DNA of 34,186 nt from Micromonospora andamanensis. Its GTDB lineage: Bacteria > Actinomycetota > Actinomycetes > Mycobacteriales > Micromonosporaceae. Positions within the stretch are counted from its first letter, which is position 1, and each line of letters starts with the position of its first letter. The position numbers and the translations under genes were made by a program. Shown here in pieces: positions 8,601 through 15,501 of the stretch. The stretch is taken from positions 1 to 34,186 of the forward strand of contig NZ_BOOZ01000063.1 of NCBI RefSeq assembly GCF_016863495.1. The letters are read 5' to 3'. The notes beneath the pieces are model-generated. The model was not told the origin of the DNA and did not search any database. It saw only the letters and a list, made by a program, of their open reading frames with translations.

Positions 8601-9688
8601 AGGTTGGCCAGGTCGCCGCCGAGCCCGGCGGCGAGGGCGGCACGGGTGGCGTCGATCGCGGTGTTCAGGTCATCGTCGGCGCGGTTGCCGAGGAACCGTT
8701 CGGCGACCAGCGACGCGTAGACATAGAGCAGCCTCGGGTCGACTCCGGCCGACGACGCAACCGCCAGCGCGTCGATGGCCCGGTCGAGGTCGGCGAGGTC
8801 GCCGCGGAGATTCCAGCGTTCCCGCAGCCGCTGGCCGAGGTTGAGCCGGGCCATCACGCGTATCGGCGAGTCGGCGGCGGCGACCCGGGCCGCGTCACCG
8901 AGCAGGTGGATCGAATCGTCCAGCGCCGCGAGGTCGCCCGCCTGCTCGAACCGGTCACCGAGGACGTTGCCGAGGTTGAACAGCCGGGTCGCACGCTCGG
9001 GGTCGCCGACCGGGGTCGACTCCAGACTCTCCCGGTGCGCGTCGATCGCCGCCGGCAGCGACAGCTGCCGGCCCAGGTGCAGGTACTGGTCCCGGCGGAC
9101 CCGCCCGAGCGCGGAAAGGTAGTGCAGGCGCTCGGGTGCGTCCGACGGAGTGCCGGCCAGAGCCCGTTCCAGCAGGGCCTGCGCCTGGTCGGCCACCCGG
9201 TAGTCCCCGGAACGTTCGGCGCCACCCATCAGCATGACCGCCTGGCCGAACAGCGCGGCCGGCGGGTCGCCGCCGGATCGGCCGGGCGCGGAGCGGGCTG
9301 CCGGGATCCGGCCACCGGTCCGGGCGGACCCAGCGCTGGCGGGCACGTGGGCGCGGAGCAGGGCCAGCAGCGACTGCGGCACCCGCTGCGGTGCCAGCTG
9401 CAGCAGCATCTCGGTCAACCCGACCGCCTGCACGAGATCGGCGGCGTCCTGCCCGGCCGGCAGGATCTGGTACCGGTACCAGTGCAGGCAGGCCAGCAGG
9501 AACAGGGCCTCGGCCTCGTGCTCGGCGAGGGAGTCGCGGCCGGCCACCCCGTCGAGCAGCTCATACACCGGTCGGGCCTCCTGGAGGGCTGCGGGTTCCA
9601 GCACCCACCGGGGCTCCATGGTGGCCCCGAACCCGTCCAGCCGCTCCCGCAGCCGCCGCACCGGATCGGACCTGAACCGCCGCCACAT
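5663..9688 (-). CDS. TPR-repeat CHAT-domain protein (caspase-like peptidase)
   Basis: A 1341-residue protein. Residues 1-115 form a helical N-terminal segment, and about 150-880 is an array of TPR-like helical hairpins with repeated LxNLGxxLxxR motifs (for example FNLGNVLGDRF, LNNLGNTLREL, LTNLGNALLIRF). About 970-1341 is a CHAT domain of the caspase/separase clan. The catalytic His1208 lies in VVHLCCHG and the catalytic Cys1249 in AVLSACDTARGG; both are intact and followed by the family's GALWAISDE strand. TPR-CHAT proteins are proteases activated by partner binding, as in the type III-E CRISPR craspase. Here the TPR array probably senses an unknown ligand. The ATG is supported by GGGAGGG. 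No CRISPR or gasdermin gene is adjacent; the nearest neighbours are the zinc-ribbon-like and membrane-protein pair. Confidence 0.92.
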   Translation of the reverse strand: MWRRFRSDPVRRLRERLDGFGATMEPRWVLEPAALQEARPVYELLDGVAGRDSLAEHEAEALFLLACLHWYRYQILPAGQDAADLVQAVGLTEMLLQLAPQRVPQSLLALLRAHVPASAGSARTGGRIPAARSAPGRSGGDPPAALFGQAVMLMGGAERSGDYRVADQAQALLERALAGTPSDAPERLHYLSALGRVRRDQYLHLGRQLSLPAAIDAHRESLESTPVGDPERATRLFNLGNVLGDRFEQAGDLAALDDSIHLLGDAARVAAADSPIRVMARLNLGQRLRERWNLRGDLADLDRAIDALAVASSAGVDPRLLYVYASLVAERFLGNRADDDLNTAIDATRAALAAGLGGDLANLARVTLAGLVGERHERRKTPTDLDAAIEAYRAAAAGPRLDGQDVGGLWQAEGKLLEARYALHRRAEDLDEALRLLRAAADEATDHGQRARCLGELGYTLSRWHADLNGLPSLRQAREVLTEAERLLPAEHPDRPDLLNNLGNTLRELANLAGEPDLLEPAVARLREAVAVTAVPAKLPLRLSNLGLVLQELFGRTQDLGILSEAIAVLRRAVAAAPAGNPDRMLGLLNLGSALNRRTELVVNAALPADGTSAPEQVRAAARTDADQAVALLREAAELAQREAEPDERVRIVGTLALSHLLRHQLTEDPAALDEAVTLLRALVDAPPVSAGDRYRLLTNLGNALLIRFRAARAGHDAREMLTAYRAAVAALPVDHSERTMCLTNLAAAVEEIAHAGSASGGADDLPPVDLAEAIDSLREAAAIEAAPSLLRAGAARTYAGLAADVGDLPAALEGYTTAIELLDLVAWHGMDLDDQGRLLGRFPGLAGDAAAVAIALDLPERAVELLEYGRGVLLTRAHDAGADLAALRARAPRLAERLAATQAALDRLDPVTGPAGSGPLGGPAAAVVPVAVPPVADEPGAGSERRHELAVQRREVLAEIRRLPGFERFLRPPPFAELARAGEDGPVVLVNVAARRCDALVVDGGRVTAVPLPELSLGELHVRAVYFLIGLAEATAPAGDPGPAAQRRRAAFRRRIPETFDWLWRVVAAPVLDALGPAAAPPADGAVPARLWWCPTGVLTLLPVHAAAPLDGGAGVLDRVVSSYTASLRSLVRARLGPAARSAPVASALFVGMPRTPGLTDLPGAAGEQAVVRRHLSDVTSLTGPAATPSAVLGALPGTPVVHLCCHGTQDLAAPARGRLALAGGPLHVRDLWRPADTTAALAVLSACDTARGGAALPDEALTLGTAFQLAGFRHVIGALWAISDELTVQLCDDLYGALAVPGGVDPERAASALHHAVRQVRAALPGLPELWAAYAHFGP

Positions 9689-9811
9689 GCCAGCCCTCCC
9701 GTCACAGGCACCGTCCCGCCCAGGGGTAGCAGCTACGGTGATCGGGCGCTATCCCAAAGCCGACCGGGTAATTTGGGGCCCCGACAGACAGCGATCCGAG
9801 AGGTGGTCCCC

Positions 9812-10687
9812 ATGGCGCTCGAAGCCGGCACCCGGCCTGCGAAGGAGTCCGGCACCTACCGCATCGGCGGCGATCTTCAGGTCGACCGGCTCGGCTACGG
9901 CGCGATGCAGATCACCGGTCCCGGGATCTGGGGTGACCCGAAGGACCCGGCCGAGGCGGTCCGGGTGCTTCGCCGCGCCTACGAGCTGGGGGTGACGTTC
10001 ATCGACACCGCCGACTCGTACGGGCCGTTCGTCTCCGAGCTGCTGATCCGCGAGGCACTGCACCCGTACGCCGACGACCTGCTCATCGCGACGAAAGCCG
10101 GACTGACCCGCAGCGGCCCGGGCGACTGGCGGCCGGTGGGCCGACCGGAGTACCTGCGTCAGCAGTGCGAGCTGAGCCTGCGCCACCTCGGGCTGGAGTC
10201 CATCGGGCTCTATCAGCTGCACCGCATCGATCCGGCGGTGCCGCTGGCCGACCAGCTCGGTGAGCTGGCGCTGCTGCGGGAGGAAGGCAAGATCCGCCAC
10301 ATCGGGCTCTCCGAGGTGACAGTCGACCAGATCGAGGCGGCCCGCCGCATCGTGCCGATCGTGTCGGTGCAGAACCTGTACAACCTGGCCAACCGCGACG
10401 CGGAGGACGTGCTCGACCACTGCGAACGGCACGATCTCGCGTTCATCCCGTGGTTCCCGATCGCGACCGGCGAACTGGCCCGGCCGGGCGGTCCGTTGGA
10501 CGTCGTCGCCACCGAGCACCACGCGACGCCAGCGCAACTGGCCCTCGCCTGGCTGTTGCGGCGCTCGCCGGTCATGCTGCCGATCCCCGGTACGTCGTCG
10601 GTGGCGCACCTGGAGGAGAACGTGGCCGCCGCCCAGGTGAAGCTGACCGACGCCGAGTACGAGGCACTCGCCACCGCCACCGCCTGA
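9812..10687 (+). CDS. Aldo/keto reductase
   Basis: A 291-residue NADPH-dependent oxidoreductase with a TIM-barrel fold. The catalytic tetrad is visible: Asp and Tyr in FIDTADSYG, Lys in LIATKAG, and His in LYQLHRID. Later motifs are GKIRHIGLSEV, VSVQNLYNL and the cofactor-binding PIPGTSSVAHLEEN. The closest groups are the general actinobacterial oxidoreductases of the YajO/Tas type; the substrate is unknown. The start is fixed by GAGAGGTGG seven bases upstream of ATG. It diverges from the CHAT gene with 123 bases between and converges on the lipase gene. Immediately after the stop the sense strand becomes very C-rich. Confidence 0.92.
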   Translation: MALEAGTRPAKESGTYRIGGDLQVDRLGYGAMQITGPGIWGDPKDPAEAVRVLRRAYELGVTFIDTADSYGPFVSELLIREALHPYADDLLIATKAGLTRSGPGDWRPVGRPEYLRQQCELSLRHLGLESIGLYQLHRIDPAVPLADQLGELALLREEGKIRHIGLSEVTVDQIEAARRIVPIVSVQNLYNLANRDAEDVLDHCERHDLAFIPWFPIATGELARPGGPLDVVATEHHATPAQLALAWLLRRSPVMLPIPGTSSVAHLEENVAAAQVKLTDAEYEALATATA

Positions 10688-10727
10688 CCCTCCCCCGCCC
10701 TGCGCTGCGCCCCTGCCCCCTGCGCCC
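10688..10727 (+). other. C-rich tail directly after the aldo/keto reductase stop
   Basis: Six C-runs of three to five bases lie between 10688 and 10727, with few G runs on the sense strand. This may act as a Rho-loading (rut-like) sequence on the RNA, and the opposite strand could form a G-quadruplex. The sequence shows the composition; the function is inferred. Confidence 0.35.
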
Positions 10728-10778
10728 GCGAGCAGTGCCGCCCCAGGCGTGCGCCGGCCACCCCGTGCGCGTGCGCCT

Positions 10779-10884
10779 ACAACTTCGGGGAAAGTGCTGC
10801 CTGCGCCTGCCTGAACCCGACAACGTCGGGGAAAGTGCTGCCTACGGCCCCCGGACCCGACAACGTCGAGGAGAGTTCCGCCTG
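10779..10884. repeat. Triple tandem repeat of about 40 bp
   Basis: Three units begin at 10779, 10820 and 10860, 41 and 40 bases apart. Each opens with ACAAC(T/G)TCGGGG or a close variant and continues AAAGTGCTGCCT, with the third more diverged (GAGAGTTCCGCCT). The second unit's head is a perfect dyad, CCCGAC-AAC-GTCGGG. They lie in the convergent gap between the reductase and the lipase, outside any credible gene. Confidence 0.75.
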
Positions 10885-10889
10885 CGCGG

Positions 10890-10915
10890 CCCGGCGACTT
10901 TGTGGAGTCGCCGGG
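10890..10915. terminator. Perfect 10-bp hairpin between convergent genes
   Basis: CCCGGCGACT, a six-base loop TTGTGG, then AGTCGCCGGG. It lies 12 bases beyond the lipase stop and follows the triple repeat, so it can serve the lipase transcript and, from the other side, the reductase transcript. There is no clear T-tract, as is common in high-GC actinobacteria. Confidence 0.65.
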
Positions 10916-10926
10916 TCGCGGTGGGG

Positions 10927-11913
10927 TCACAGGGCCAGGCAGTTGGGTTTGATCGCCGCGTCGCGGAGGACCTGCCGGATGACTGTGTAGGTGGTGCCGT
11001 CGAGCACCAGGCCGAGGTGGCCGACCACGCGCAACGGGCACCGGGACTGGATCAGGACGTTTGTCGCTCCGTCGGCCAGGACCGCGTTGTCGACCGGCCG
11101 GACCAGTTCGTCCTGCCAGGTCCGCACGGTGGTCCAGAGCACCGGGTCCGGGGTGTCGTCGCCCGCGTTGAGAGCGGTGAGGAACGACGACCCGATGGTC
11201 ATCTGCTGGCAGGCGACCACTCCGGCGCAGCTGCCCAGGCCGAGGAACGCCACGATGTTGGCCACGTAGGTGCCGTACTGCGGGGTGCCGAGGCTGACGT
11301 AGCGTTCGACGGCGTCGCCGCCGCCGAGGCTCTTGATGTAGTAGCGGCTGACCAGGCCGCCTTCGGAGTGTGCGACCAGGTCCACCTTTGCCGCTCCGGT
11401 GGCGGAGCGGACCTGCCCGACGTACCCGCTCAGCCCGGCGGCGGACGCGGTGATGTCGCCGAGCCCGAGGTTGGGCAGCTGGTAGATCCAGACCCGGTAG
11501 CCGTCGGCGCGCAGCCGGGCGGCGAGCGGCTCGTAGACGGCGGCGATGCCGCTGAGCCCACCGACCACGATTACCGGGTTGGCGCCGGCCAACGCCCGCA
11601 GGCTGGCGTCGGCCCCAGCCTCGCCACTTGTCGCGGCGTCGTCGGCGCCGGCGACACGGGTGGGTGCGGCAGGAGAGTCGGACGCAGTGGGCATGCCGGC
11701 AGCAGGGGGCGCAGTGCCGGTGGTTGCGGTGTCGGTGGGCGCGGTGTCGGTGGGCGCAGTGTCGGTGGATCCGGCGACGCGGGTGGGCGCTGCCGGATCG
11801 GGCGCAGCCGCGGTGGCGGCGGAAGCGGCGGTGGCGGGCACCGCCGCCGCCGGAGCAGCCAGGACGGCGGCGACCGTGAGAGCCAGGACGAGGACAGCCT
11901 TTCGGAGCAGCAT
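10927..11913 (-). CDS. Secreted lipase/esterase, alpha/beta hydrolase
   Basis: A 328-residue exported hydrolase. Residues 1-30 are a Sec signal peptide (RK charge, long Leu/Val/Ala core, AxA-type sites). Residues 31-105 form a low-complexity Ala/Thr/Pro/Asp linker with TDTAP repeats and a duplicated AAPTRVAG. The hydrolase follows: NPVIVVGGLSG (oxyanion region), the nucleophile elbow VAHSEGG with Ser183, an acidic residue near 268, and His299 in VVGHLGLV. Four cysteines in the C-terminal half can form two disulfides, as in Streptomyces lipases. Substrates are probably acylglycerols or esters. ATG 11913 is chosen because GGGAGG precedes it and the signal peptide begins there; the frame is open 23 codons further. 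Confidence 0.85.
   Translation of the reverse strand: MLLRKAVLVLALTVAAVLAAPAAAVPATAASAATAAAPDPAAPTRVAGSTDTAPTDTAPTDTATTGTAPPAAGMPTASDSPAAPTRVAGADDAATSGEAGADASLRALAGANPVIVVGGLSGIAAVYEPLAARLRADGYRVWIYQLPNLGLGDITASAAGLSGYVGQVRSATGAAKVDLVAHSEGGLVSRYYIKSLGGGDAVERYVSLGTPQYGTYVANIVAFLGLGSCAGVVACQQMTIGSSFLTALNAGDDTPDPVLWTTVRTWQDELVRPVDNAVLADGATNVLIQSRCPLRVVGHLGLVLDGTTYTVIRQVLRDAAIKPNCLAL
11656..11793. repeat. Tandem repeats in the lipase linker coding region
   Basis: Three 15-bp units (11726, 11741, 11756) of the form GCGGTGTCGGTGGGC encode repeated TDTAP-like steps. They are flanked on both sides by copies of the segment encoding AAPTRVAG. Such repeats can expand or contract and change linker length. 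Confidence 0.75.
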
Positions 11914-11984
11914 CGCTGCACCTCCCAAGGGGATCCCGGGGTTACCGGGTGGAGGCGGTGGGATGTCCGATCGACCGTGCACTG

Positions 11985-12014
11985 ATGATGCGGGTCACGA
12001 TCCAGAAACGTCAA
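11985..12014 (-). promoter_or_regulatory. Candidate promoter of the lipase gene
   Basis: On the minus strand TTGACG (12009-12014) is followed after 18 bases by CATCAT (11985-11990), in a locally AT-richer patch. The implied leader is about 65 bases. The -10 is imperfect, so this is a moderate call. Confidence 0.4.
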
Positions 12015-12092
12015 TGAAAAGTTACGCGCCGGTAGCGACAGCCCCACCAGGCATCCCGCGAACGAGCCGGGACAGACGTCCACAGACGACGA

Positions 12093-12125
12093 ACGCCGCA
12101 CGCACCGGGTGGGTGCGTGCGGCGT
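12093..12125 (-). terminator. Perfect 14-bp hairpin after terC
   Basis: ACGCCGCACGCACC, a five-base loop, and its exact complement lie 15 bases beyond the TerC stop codon on the minus strand. The downstream bases are only mildly T-rich. It separates the terC transcript from the lipase promoter. Confidence 0.75.
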
Positions 12126-12140
12126 CGGGTTCGACGTGGG

Positions 12141-12944
12141 TCAGCCGGCCGGGGCGGTCTCCGGCTCCGGCTCGGGCCGACTCGGCCCGTTCTTCACGTA
12201 CGTGGGGTGCAACTGCACCGGCTGCCGCTCCTGCTGGCGACGCTGCCGTGCCCGGACCCGCAGGTTGAGGAACTCCACGAAGATCGAGAAGGCGATCGGG
12301 CCGTACACGTAGCCCTTCGGGATGTGCTGGTCGAAGCTCTCCGCGATCAGGCTCGCGCCGATGATCAGCAGGAACGACAGGGCCAGCATCTTGACCGTCG
12401 GGTGCTGATTGACGAACCTGCTGACCGCGCCGGCCGAGACCAGCATGATGATCATCGCGATGACCACCGCGGCGATCATGATGGCGAGTTCGTCGACCAT
12501 GCCGACGGCGGTGATCACCGAGTCGAGCGAGAAGACCACGTCCAGCACCAGGATCTGCGCGATGACCACGCCGAACGAGGCCACCTTGCCGCCCTCCCGG
12601 GCGTGGTCGGAGCCTTCCAGATGCTCATGGATCTCGTACGTCGCCTTGCCCACCAGGAACAGCCCGCCGAGCAGCAGGATCAGGTCACGGCCGGATATCT
12701 CCTGCCCGAGCACGGTGAACAGCGGTGCGGTCAGACCGATGATCCAGGACAACGACGCCAGCAGCAGCAGGCGGGTGATCAGGGCGAGCGAGATGCCGAT
12801 CGTCCGGGCCCGGGCCTGCTGATGCTCGGGCAACCGACCGGACAGGATCGAGATGAACACGACATTGTCGATGCCCAGCACGATCTCCAGCAGGAGCAGG
12901 GTCGCGAACGCGATCCACAGCTCAGGACTGGTCAAGAACTCCAT
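12141..12944 (-). CDS. TerC-family integral membrane protein
   Basis: A 267-residue multi-helix membrane protein with TerC hallmarks: acidic residues inside helices in LLLLEIVLGIDNVVFISILSGRLP (residues about 17-40) and LVLDVVFSLDSVITAVGMVDELAIM, plus KGYVYGPIAFSIFVEFLN near the end. TerC proteins are linked to tellurite resistance and, in other bacteria (MeeF/MeeY, YkoY), to manganese export that metalates secreted enzymes. A hydrophilic tail (about 230-267) is rich in Arg, Gln and Pro. The ATG is set by the conserved start and a GAGGA site. It stands alone, divergent from the pentapeptide gene. Manganese export is the likely role, inferred from family. Confidence 0.92.
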   Translation of the reverse strand: MEFLTSPELWIAFATLLLLEIVLGIDNVVFISILSGRLPEHQQARARTIGISLALITRLLLLASLSWIIGLTAPLFTVLGQEISGRDLILLLGGLFLVGKATYEIHEHLEGSDHAREGGKVASFGVVIAQILVLDVVFSLDSVITAVGMVDELAIMIAAVVIAMIIMLVSAGAVSRFVNQHPTVKMLALSFLLIIGASLIAESFDQHIPKGYVYGPIAFSIFVEFLNLRVRARQRRQQERQPVQLHPTYVKNGPSRPEPEPETAPAG

Positions 12945-13245
12945 GCCATCCTCGACTCTCACGACCGGCCGCCGGGTCGGCACCCGGACCATCGGCTGAT
13001 CTGCATCATGATGACCTACCGGGCCGTCCGCTGCATCGCAGCCCCAGCCGCACCACAGCACCCCGGGGCCAGCACCGGACCGGCCGTACGAGATGCGACG
13101 TGTCGGGCTTTCCCGGCCGCCGGAAACCGCGAGATACCGCAGCCCGCGACAGATCGCCCGGCAGGTTCCGGTCGCCGGCCACGACAGCGGCTCCGGCCGC
13201 CCGGTGGTCGAGCCCGGGGCCCCACGCCGGGTACGGATCGGTGGC
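12945..13245. other. Divergent intergenic region between terC and the pentapeptide gene
   Basis: About 300 bases without a credible gene. It must hold both divergent promoters. Visible structure: the perfect palindrome CATCATGATG near 13007-13016 and a small GCTGC-ATC-GCAGC dyad near 13030-13042. No riboswitch-like fold of the yybP-ykoY type was recognised. Confidence 0.5.
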
Positions 13246-14610
13246 ATGCTGTGGTCCGTGCCTGGCGCCTCACCCCCCGACGAACGCCTGCGGGTCATGC
13301 CGTGGTGGCTGGTGCTCGTCGGGCTGCTGCTGGCCGCCCTGCTCGGCTGGTGGGTGCTGCACTGGCTGCTCGGCGAAGCCGACAGCGCCACCGCGCCGGA
13401 CACCCGGGCCACCCTGCGCATCGACGCGATCCGTACCGGGCTGACGGTGGTCGCCGGCACGGGTGGCGGATTGGCGCTGCTGCTCGCCGCCCGGCGACAG
13501 TGGATCAGCGAGCGGGCGCAGCGACACCAGGAGGTCGTCGCCGCCGCCGACCAGGCGCACCGCGACCGGGTGCAGGCGCACACCGAGGCGGTCGCCGAGG
13601 CCGGGCAGCGACACCAGGAACGCCAGGCCGAGACCGCCGCGCACGACGCCGCCGAGCGCCGGCTGACCGAGTTGTACACCCGGGCTGTGGAGTTGCTCGG
13701 CAACGACAACGCGGCGGTACGTCTCGGCGGCCTGCACGCCCTGGAACGCCTCGGTCAGGACAATCCGGCGCAGCGTACGACGATAGTGGGGGTGCTCTGC
13801 GCGTACCTGCGGATGCCCTCGCCGGACGACGACGCCCGAGAGACGGAGGTACGCCGCAGCGCGCAGCGGGTGTTGACCCGGCACCTGCGCGCGGACGGCG
13901 ACGCCTACTGGCCCGGCATGCGGCTGGACCTGACCGGCGCGCGACTCGACGACTTCGACGCCGCCGGCTGCACCCTCGACGACGCCGACCTGACCGGCGC
14001 GACCTGCACCGGAACCACCAGGTTCACAGGTGCCACGGTGACCGGGCGGCTGGCCCTCGGGGCGCGCTTCGACACCCTCGTGCTCGACGAGGTTGCCGGC
14101 GACGCCACGATCGTCCTGGACGACGCCCGGGTGACCGGCGGGCTCAGCGCCGACGGTGCCGAGATCGGCGGCCGGCTGTCCTGCCGACGGGCCACCCTCG
14201 GCGAGACGTCCTGGCGGGGCGCCACCTTCCGCCGGACCGTCACCTTCGACCACACCACTGTCACCGGCAGCGCCAGCTTCCGGGACGCGGTGTTCCACGG
14301 TGGACTGTCGATGGAGCACACGACGTTCGGCGGCGAGGCCGGCTTCCGACGGGCCCGCTTCGCCGACATGGCACTGTTCCGCTGGACCGAGTTCGGTGCC
14401 GACGCCTCATTCGCCGACGCCCGCTTCGCCGGGGCGGCGAGCTTCGGCCGCGCCCGTTTCCACGGCCCGGTCTCCTTCGAGGGCGTCACCCTGGCCCGCC
14501 GCCCTCTGTTCGACCAGGCCCGCGCCACCACGTCGGGGACCCACACCTGGCCCGACGGTACACACGTCGAACGCCTCGACACCGACTGGCTCCTGCTCAC
14601 CGACCCATAG
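13246..14610 (+). CDS. Membrane-anchored pentapeptide-repeat protein
   Basis: A 454-residue protein. Two membrane helices (about 19-42 and 64-82) are followed by a charged coiled coil (86-140). Next comes a helical block, YTRAVELLGNDNAAVRLGGLHALERLGQDNPAQR...LCAYLRMP, that recurs in actinobacterial pentapeptide proteins. A repeat region follows (about 225-420), with A(D/N)LTGA-type pentapeptides and then ten-residue FxxAxF-type units such as ASFADARFAGAASFGRARF. Such repeats form a right-handed beta-helix used as a binding scaffold; the ligand is unknown. The start is uncertain: ATG 13246 has a weak site, GTG 13258 and ATG 13297 are alternatives, and the frame is open back to 13093. Confidence 0.83.
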   Translation: MLWSVPGASPPDERLRVMPWWLVLVGLLLAALLGWWVLHWLLGEADSATAPDTRATLRIDAIRTGLTVVAGTGGGLALLLAARRQWISERAQRHQEVVAAADQAHRDRVQAHTEAVAEAGQRHQERQAETAAHDAAERRLTELYTRAVELLGNDNAAVRLGGLHALERLGQDNPAQRTTIVGVLCAYLRMPSPDDDARETEVRRSAQRVLTRHLRADGDAYWPGMRLDLTGARLDDFDAAGCTLDDADLTGATCTGTTRFTGATVTGRLALGARFDTLVLDEVAGDATIVLDDARVTGGLSADGAEIGGRLSCRRATLGETSWRGATFRRTVTFDHTTVTGSASFRDAVFHGGLSMEHTTFGGEAGFRRARFADMALFRWTEFGADASFADARFAGAASFGRARFHGPVSFEGVTLARRPLFDQARATTSGTHTWPDGTHVERLDTDWLLLTDP

Positions 14611-14693
14611 AGCGGTAACCCGATGTGGTAGGTCTTCGATCTCCTGGACCGACATAGGACGCAGCGCTCCTGACATTAGAACGAGGGGGACTC

Positions 14694-15191
14694 ATGTCCA
14701 CGGCCAAGCAGAACCCCATGTCCTCGGTGTTCTCGGTGGACGTCGGCATGCTCCTGGCCACCCTGATCGCCCTCGTCGGATACCTGCTGCCCTGGTTCCG
14801 TCCACGCCCCCGGGCCCAATGGTCCTTCTCCGGCTGGGCGTACGCGTCGCTCGGCGACGGGAGCGGGGGTGGCTGGACGCTGCTCACCTTCGGGTGGCTG
14901 CTGCTGGCCGCCGGGGCCGCGCTGTGGGCACGGCAGGTCATGGCGGCGGCGATGGCCGGCATGGTTGCCGCCGTGGGCACCCTGGTCACCGCCATGGCGG
15001 TGGTGGCGGCCAGCTTCGGCATAATCGGTGAGAGAAGTGCGCTGGACTACGTGACGGAGCTGCCCTTCGGAGCCGGAATCCCGATCATGGCCGCCGGCAT
15101 CGGGCTACTCCTGGCCACGTCCTGCCGGGCGATCATGCGGTGCCACCTACTGGAAGCCACCCTGGAACGACCCGCCCCACCAACCCCCTGA
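14694..15191 (+). CDS. Four-helix membrane protein of unknown function
   Basis: A 165-residue protein with hydrophobic segments near residues 18-36, 62-80, 84-110 and 122-145 and a short cytosolic tail. The loop between helices 1 and 2 is Trp/Ser/Gly-rich (WSFSGWAYASLGDGSGGGW). The ATG is preceded by AGGGGG at a good distance. It lies 83 bases after the pentapeptide gene on the same strand and may be co-transcribed. No family was recognised. The 3' end is C-rich and runs into a strong inverted repeat. Confidence 0.7.
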   Translation: MSTAKQNPMSSVFSVDVGMLLATLIALVGYLLPWFRPRPRAQWSFSGWAYASLGDGSGGGWTLLTFGWLLLAAGAALWARQVMAAAMAGMVAAVGTLVTAMAVVAASFGIIGERSALDYVTELPFGAGIPIMAAGIGLLLATSCRAIMRCHLLEATLERPAPPTP

Positions 15192-15213
15192 CCCGCCCCG
15201 CGCCCCGCGCCCC
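15184..15213. other. C-rich tail with G-quadruplex potential on the minus strand
   Basis: Five C-runs (15184-15188, 15192-15194, 15196-15199, 15203-15206, 15210-15213) are separated by loops of one to three bases. The minus strand therefore fits the G-quadruplex pattern. It spans the stop codon of the four-helix membrane protein and ends one base before the inverted repeat. Confidence 0.5.
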
Positions 15214-15214
15214 G

Positions 15215-15286
15215 CGATCATGCAGTTGTGGCACCCGGAATCAGCCGGTTTGCTCCGCTCTGTCCACGACCACAACTGCATGATCG
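15215..15286. terminator. Long GATC-cored inverted repeat between convergent genes
   Basis: CGATCATGCAGTTGTGG (15215-15231) is perfectly complemented by CCACAACTGCATGATCG (15270-15286) around a 38-base spacer. It lies exactly between two gene 3' ends, 23 bases after one stop and 20 bases before the other. It is likely to be a bidirectional terminator or a dispersed repeat; its relative is at 31512-31571. Confidence 0.75.
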
Positions 15287-15306
15287 ACGCCGCGCTGAGC
15301 GGAGGG

Positions 15307-15501
15307 TCAGGAGTGGGTGGGCAGGCGGGTGACGAAGGTGTGCCAGGCGGTGGGCGGGAAGGTCAGCACCGGGCCGGTCGGGTCCTTCGAGTCCCGGACG
15401 CCGACCACGCCGGGCAGATTGTCGGCGACCTCCACGCAGACACCGCCGTTTGTGGACGAGCGGGACGACGTGCGCCACCGCGCACCGGTCAGGTGGTCCA
15501 T
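15307..15501 (-). CDS. DUF397-domain small protein
   Basis: A 64-residue protein matching the DUF397 pattern: LTGARWRTSSRSSTNGGVCVEVADNLPGVVGVRDSKDPTGPVLTFPPTAWHTFV. These short proteins occur throughout actinomycetes immediately downstream of Scr1/WhiJ-type HTH regulators, and the pairs resemble toxin-antitoxin or developmental switch modules. The ATG lies inside the end of the regulator gene (13-base overlap), so translation is coupled. Confidence 0.9.
   Translation of the reverse strand: MDHLTGARWRTSSRSSTNGGVCVEVADNLPGVVGVRDSKDPTGPVLTFPPTAWHTFVTRLPTHS

Noticed and set aside
5125..9688. Gasdermin or type III-E CRISPR partner for the CHAT protein
   Set aside because: Neither a gasdermin-like protein nor cas gene is present; the nearby membrane protein has three helices, unlike gasdermin.
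10779..10884. CRISPR-like array
   Set aside because: Only three diverged units with no distinct spacers and no cas genes nearby.
9749..11041. Open frame on the minus strand across the aldo/keto reductase and triple repeat
   Set aside because: No domain is recognisable and the reductase on the other strand is certain; the repeat-derived peptide is not protein-like.
12945..13245. Manganese riboswitch (yybP-ykoY type) upstream of terC
   Set aside because: The characteristic loop sequences were not found on the minus strand leader.
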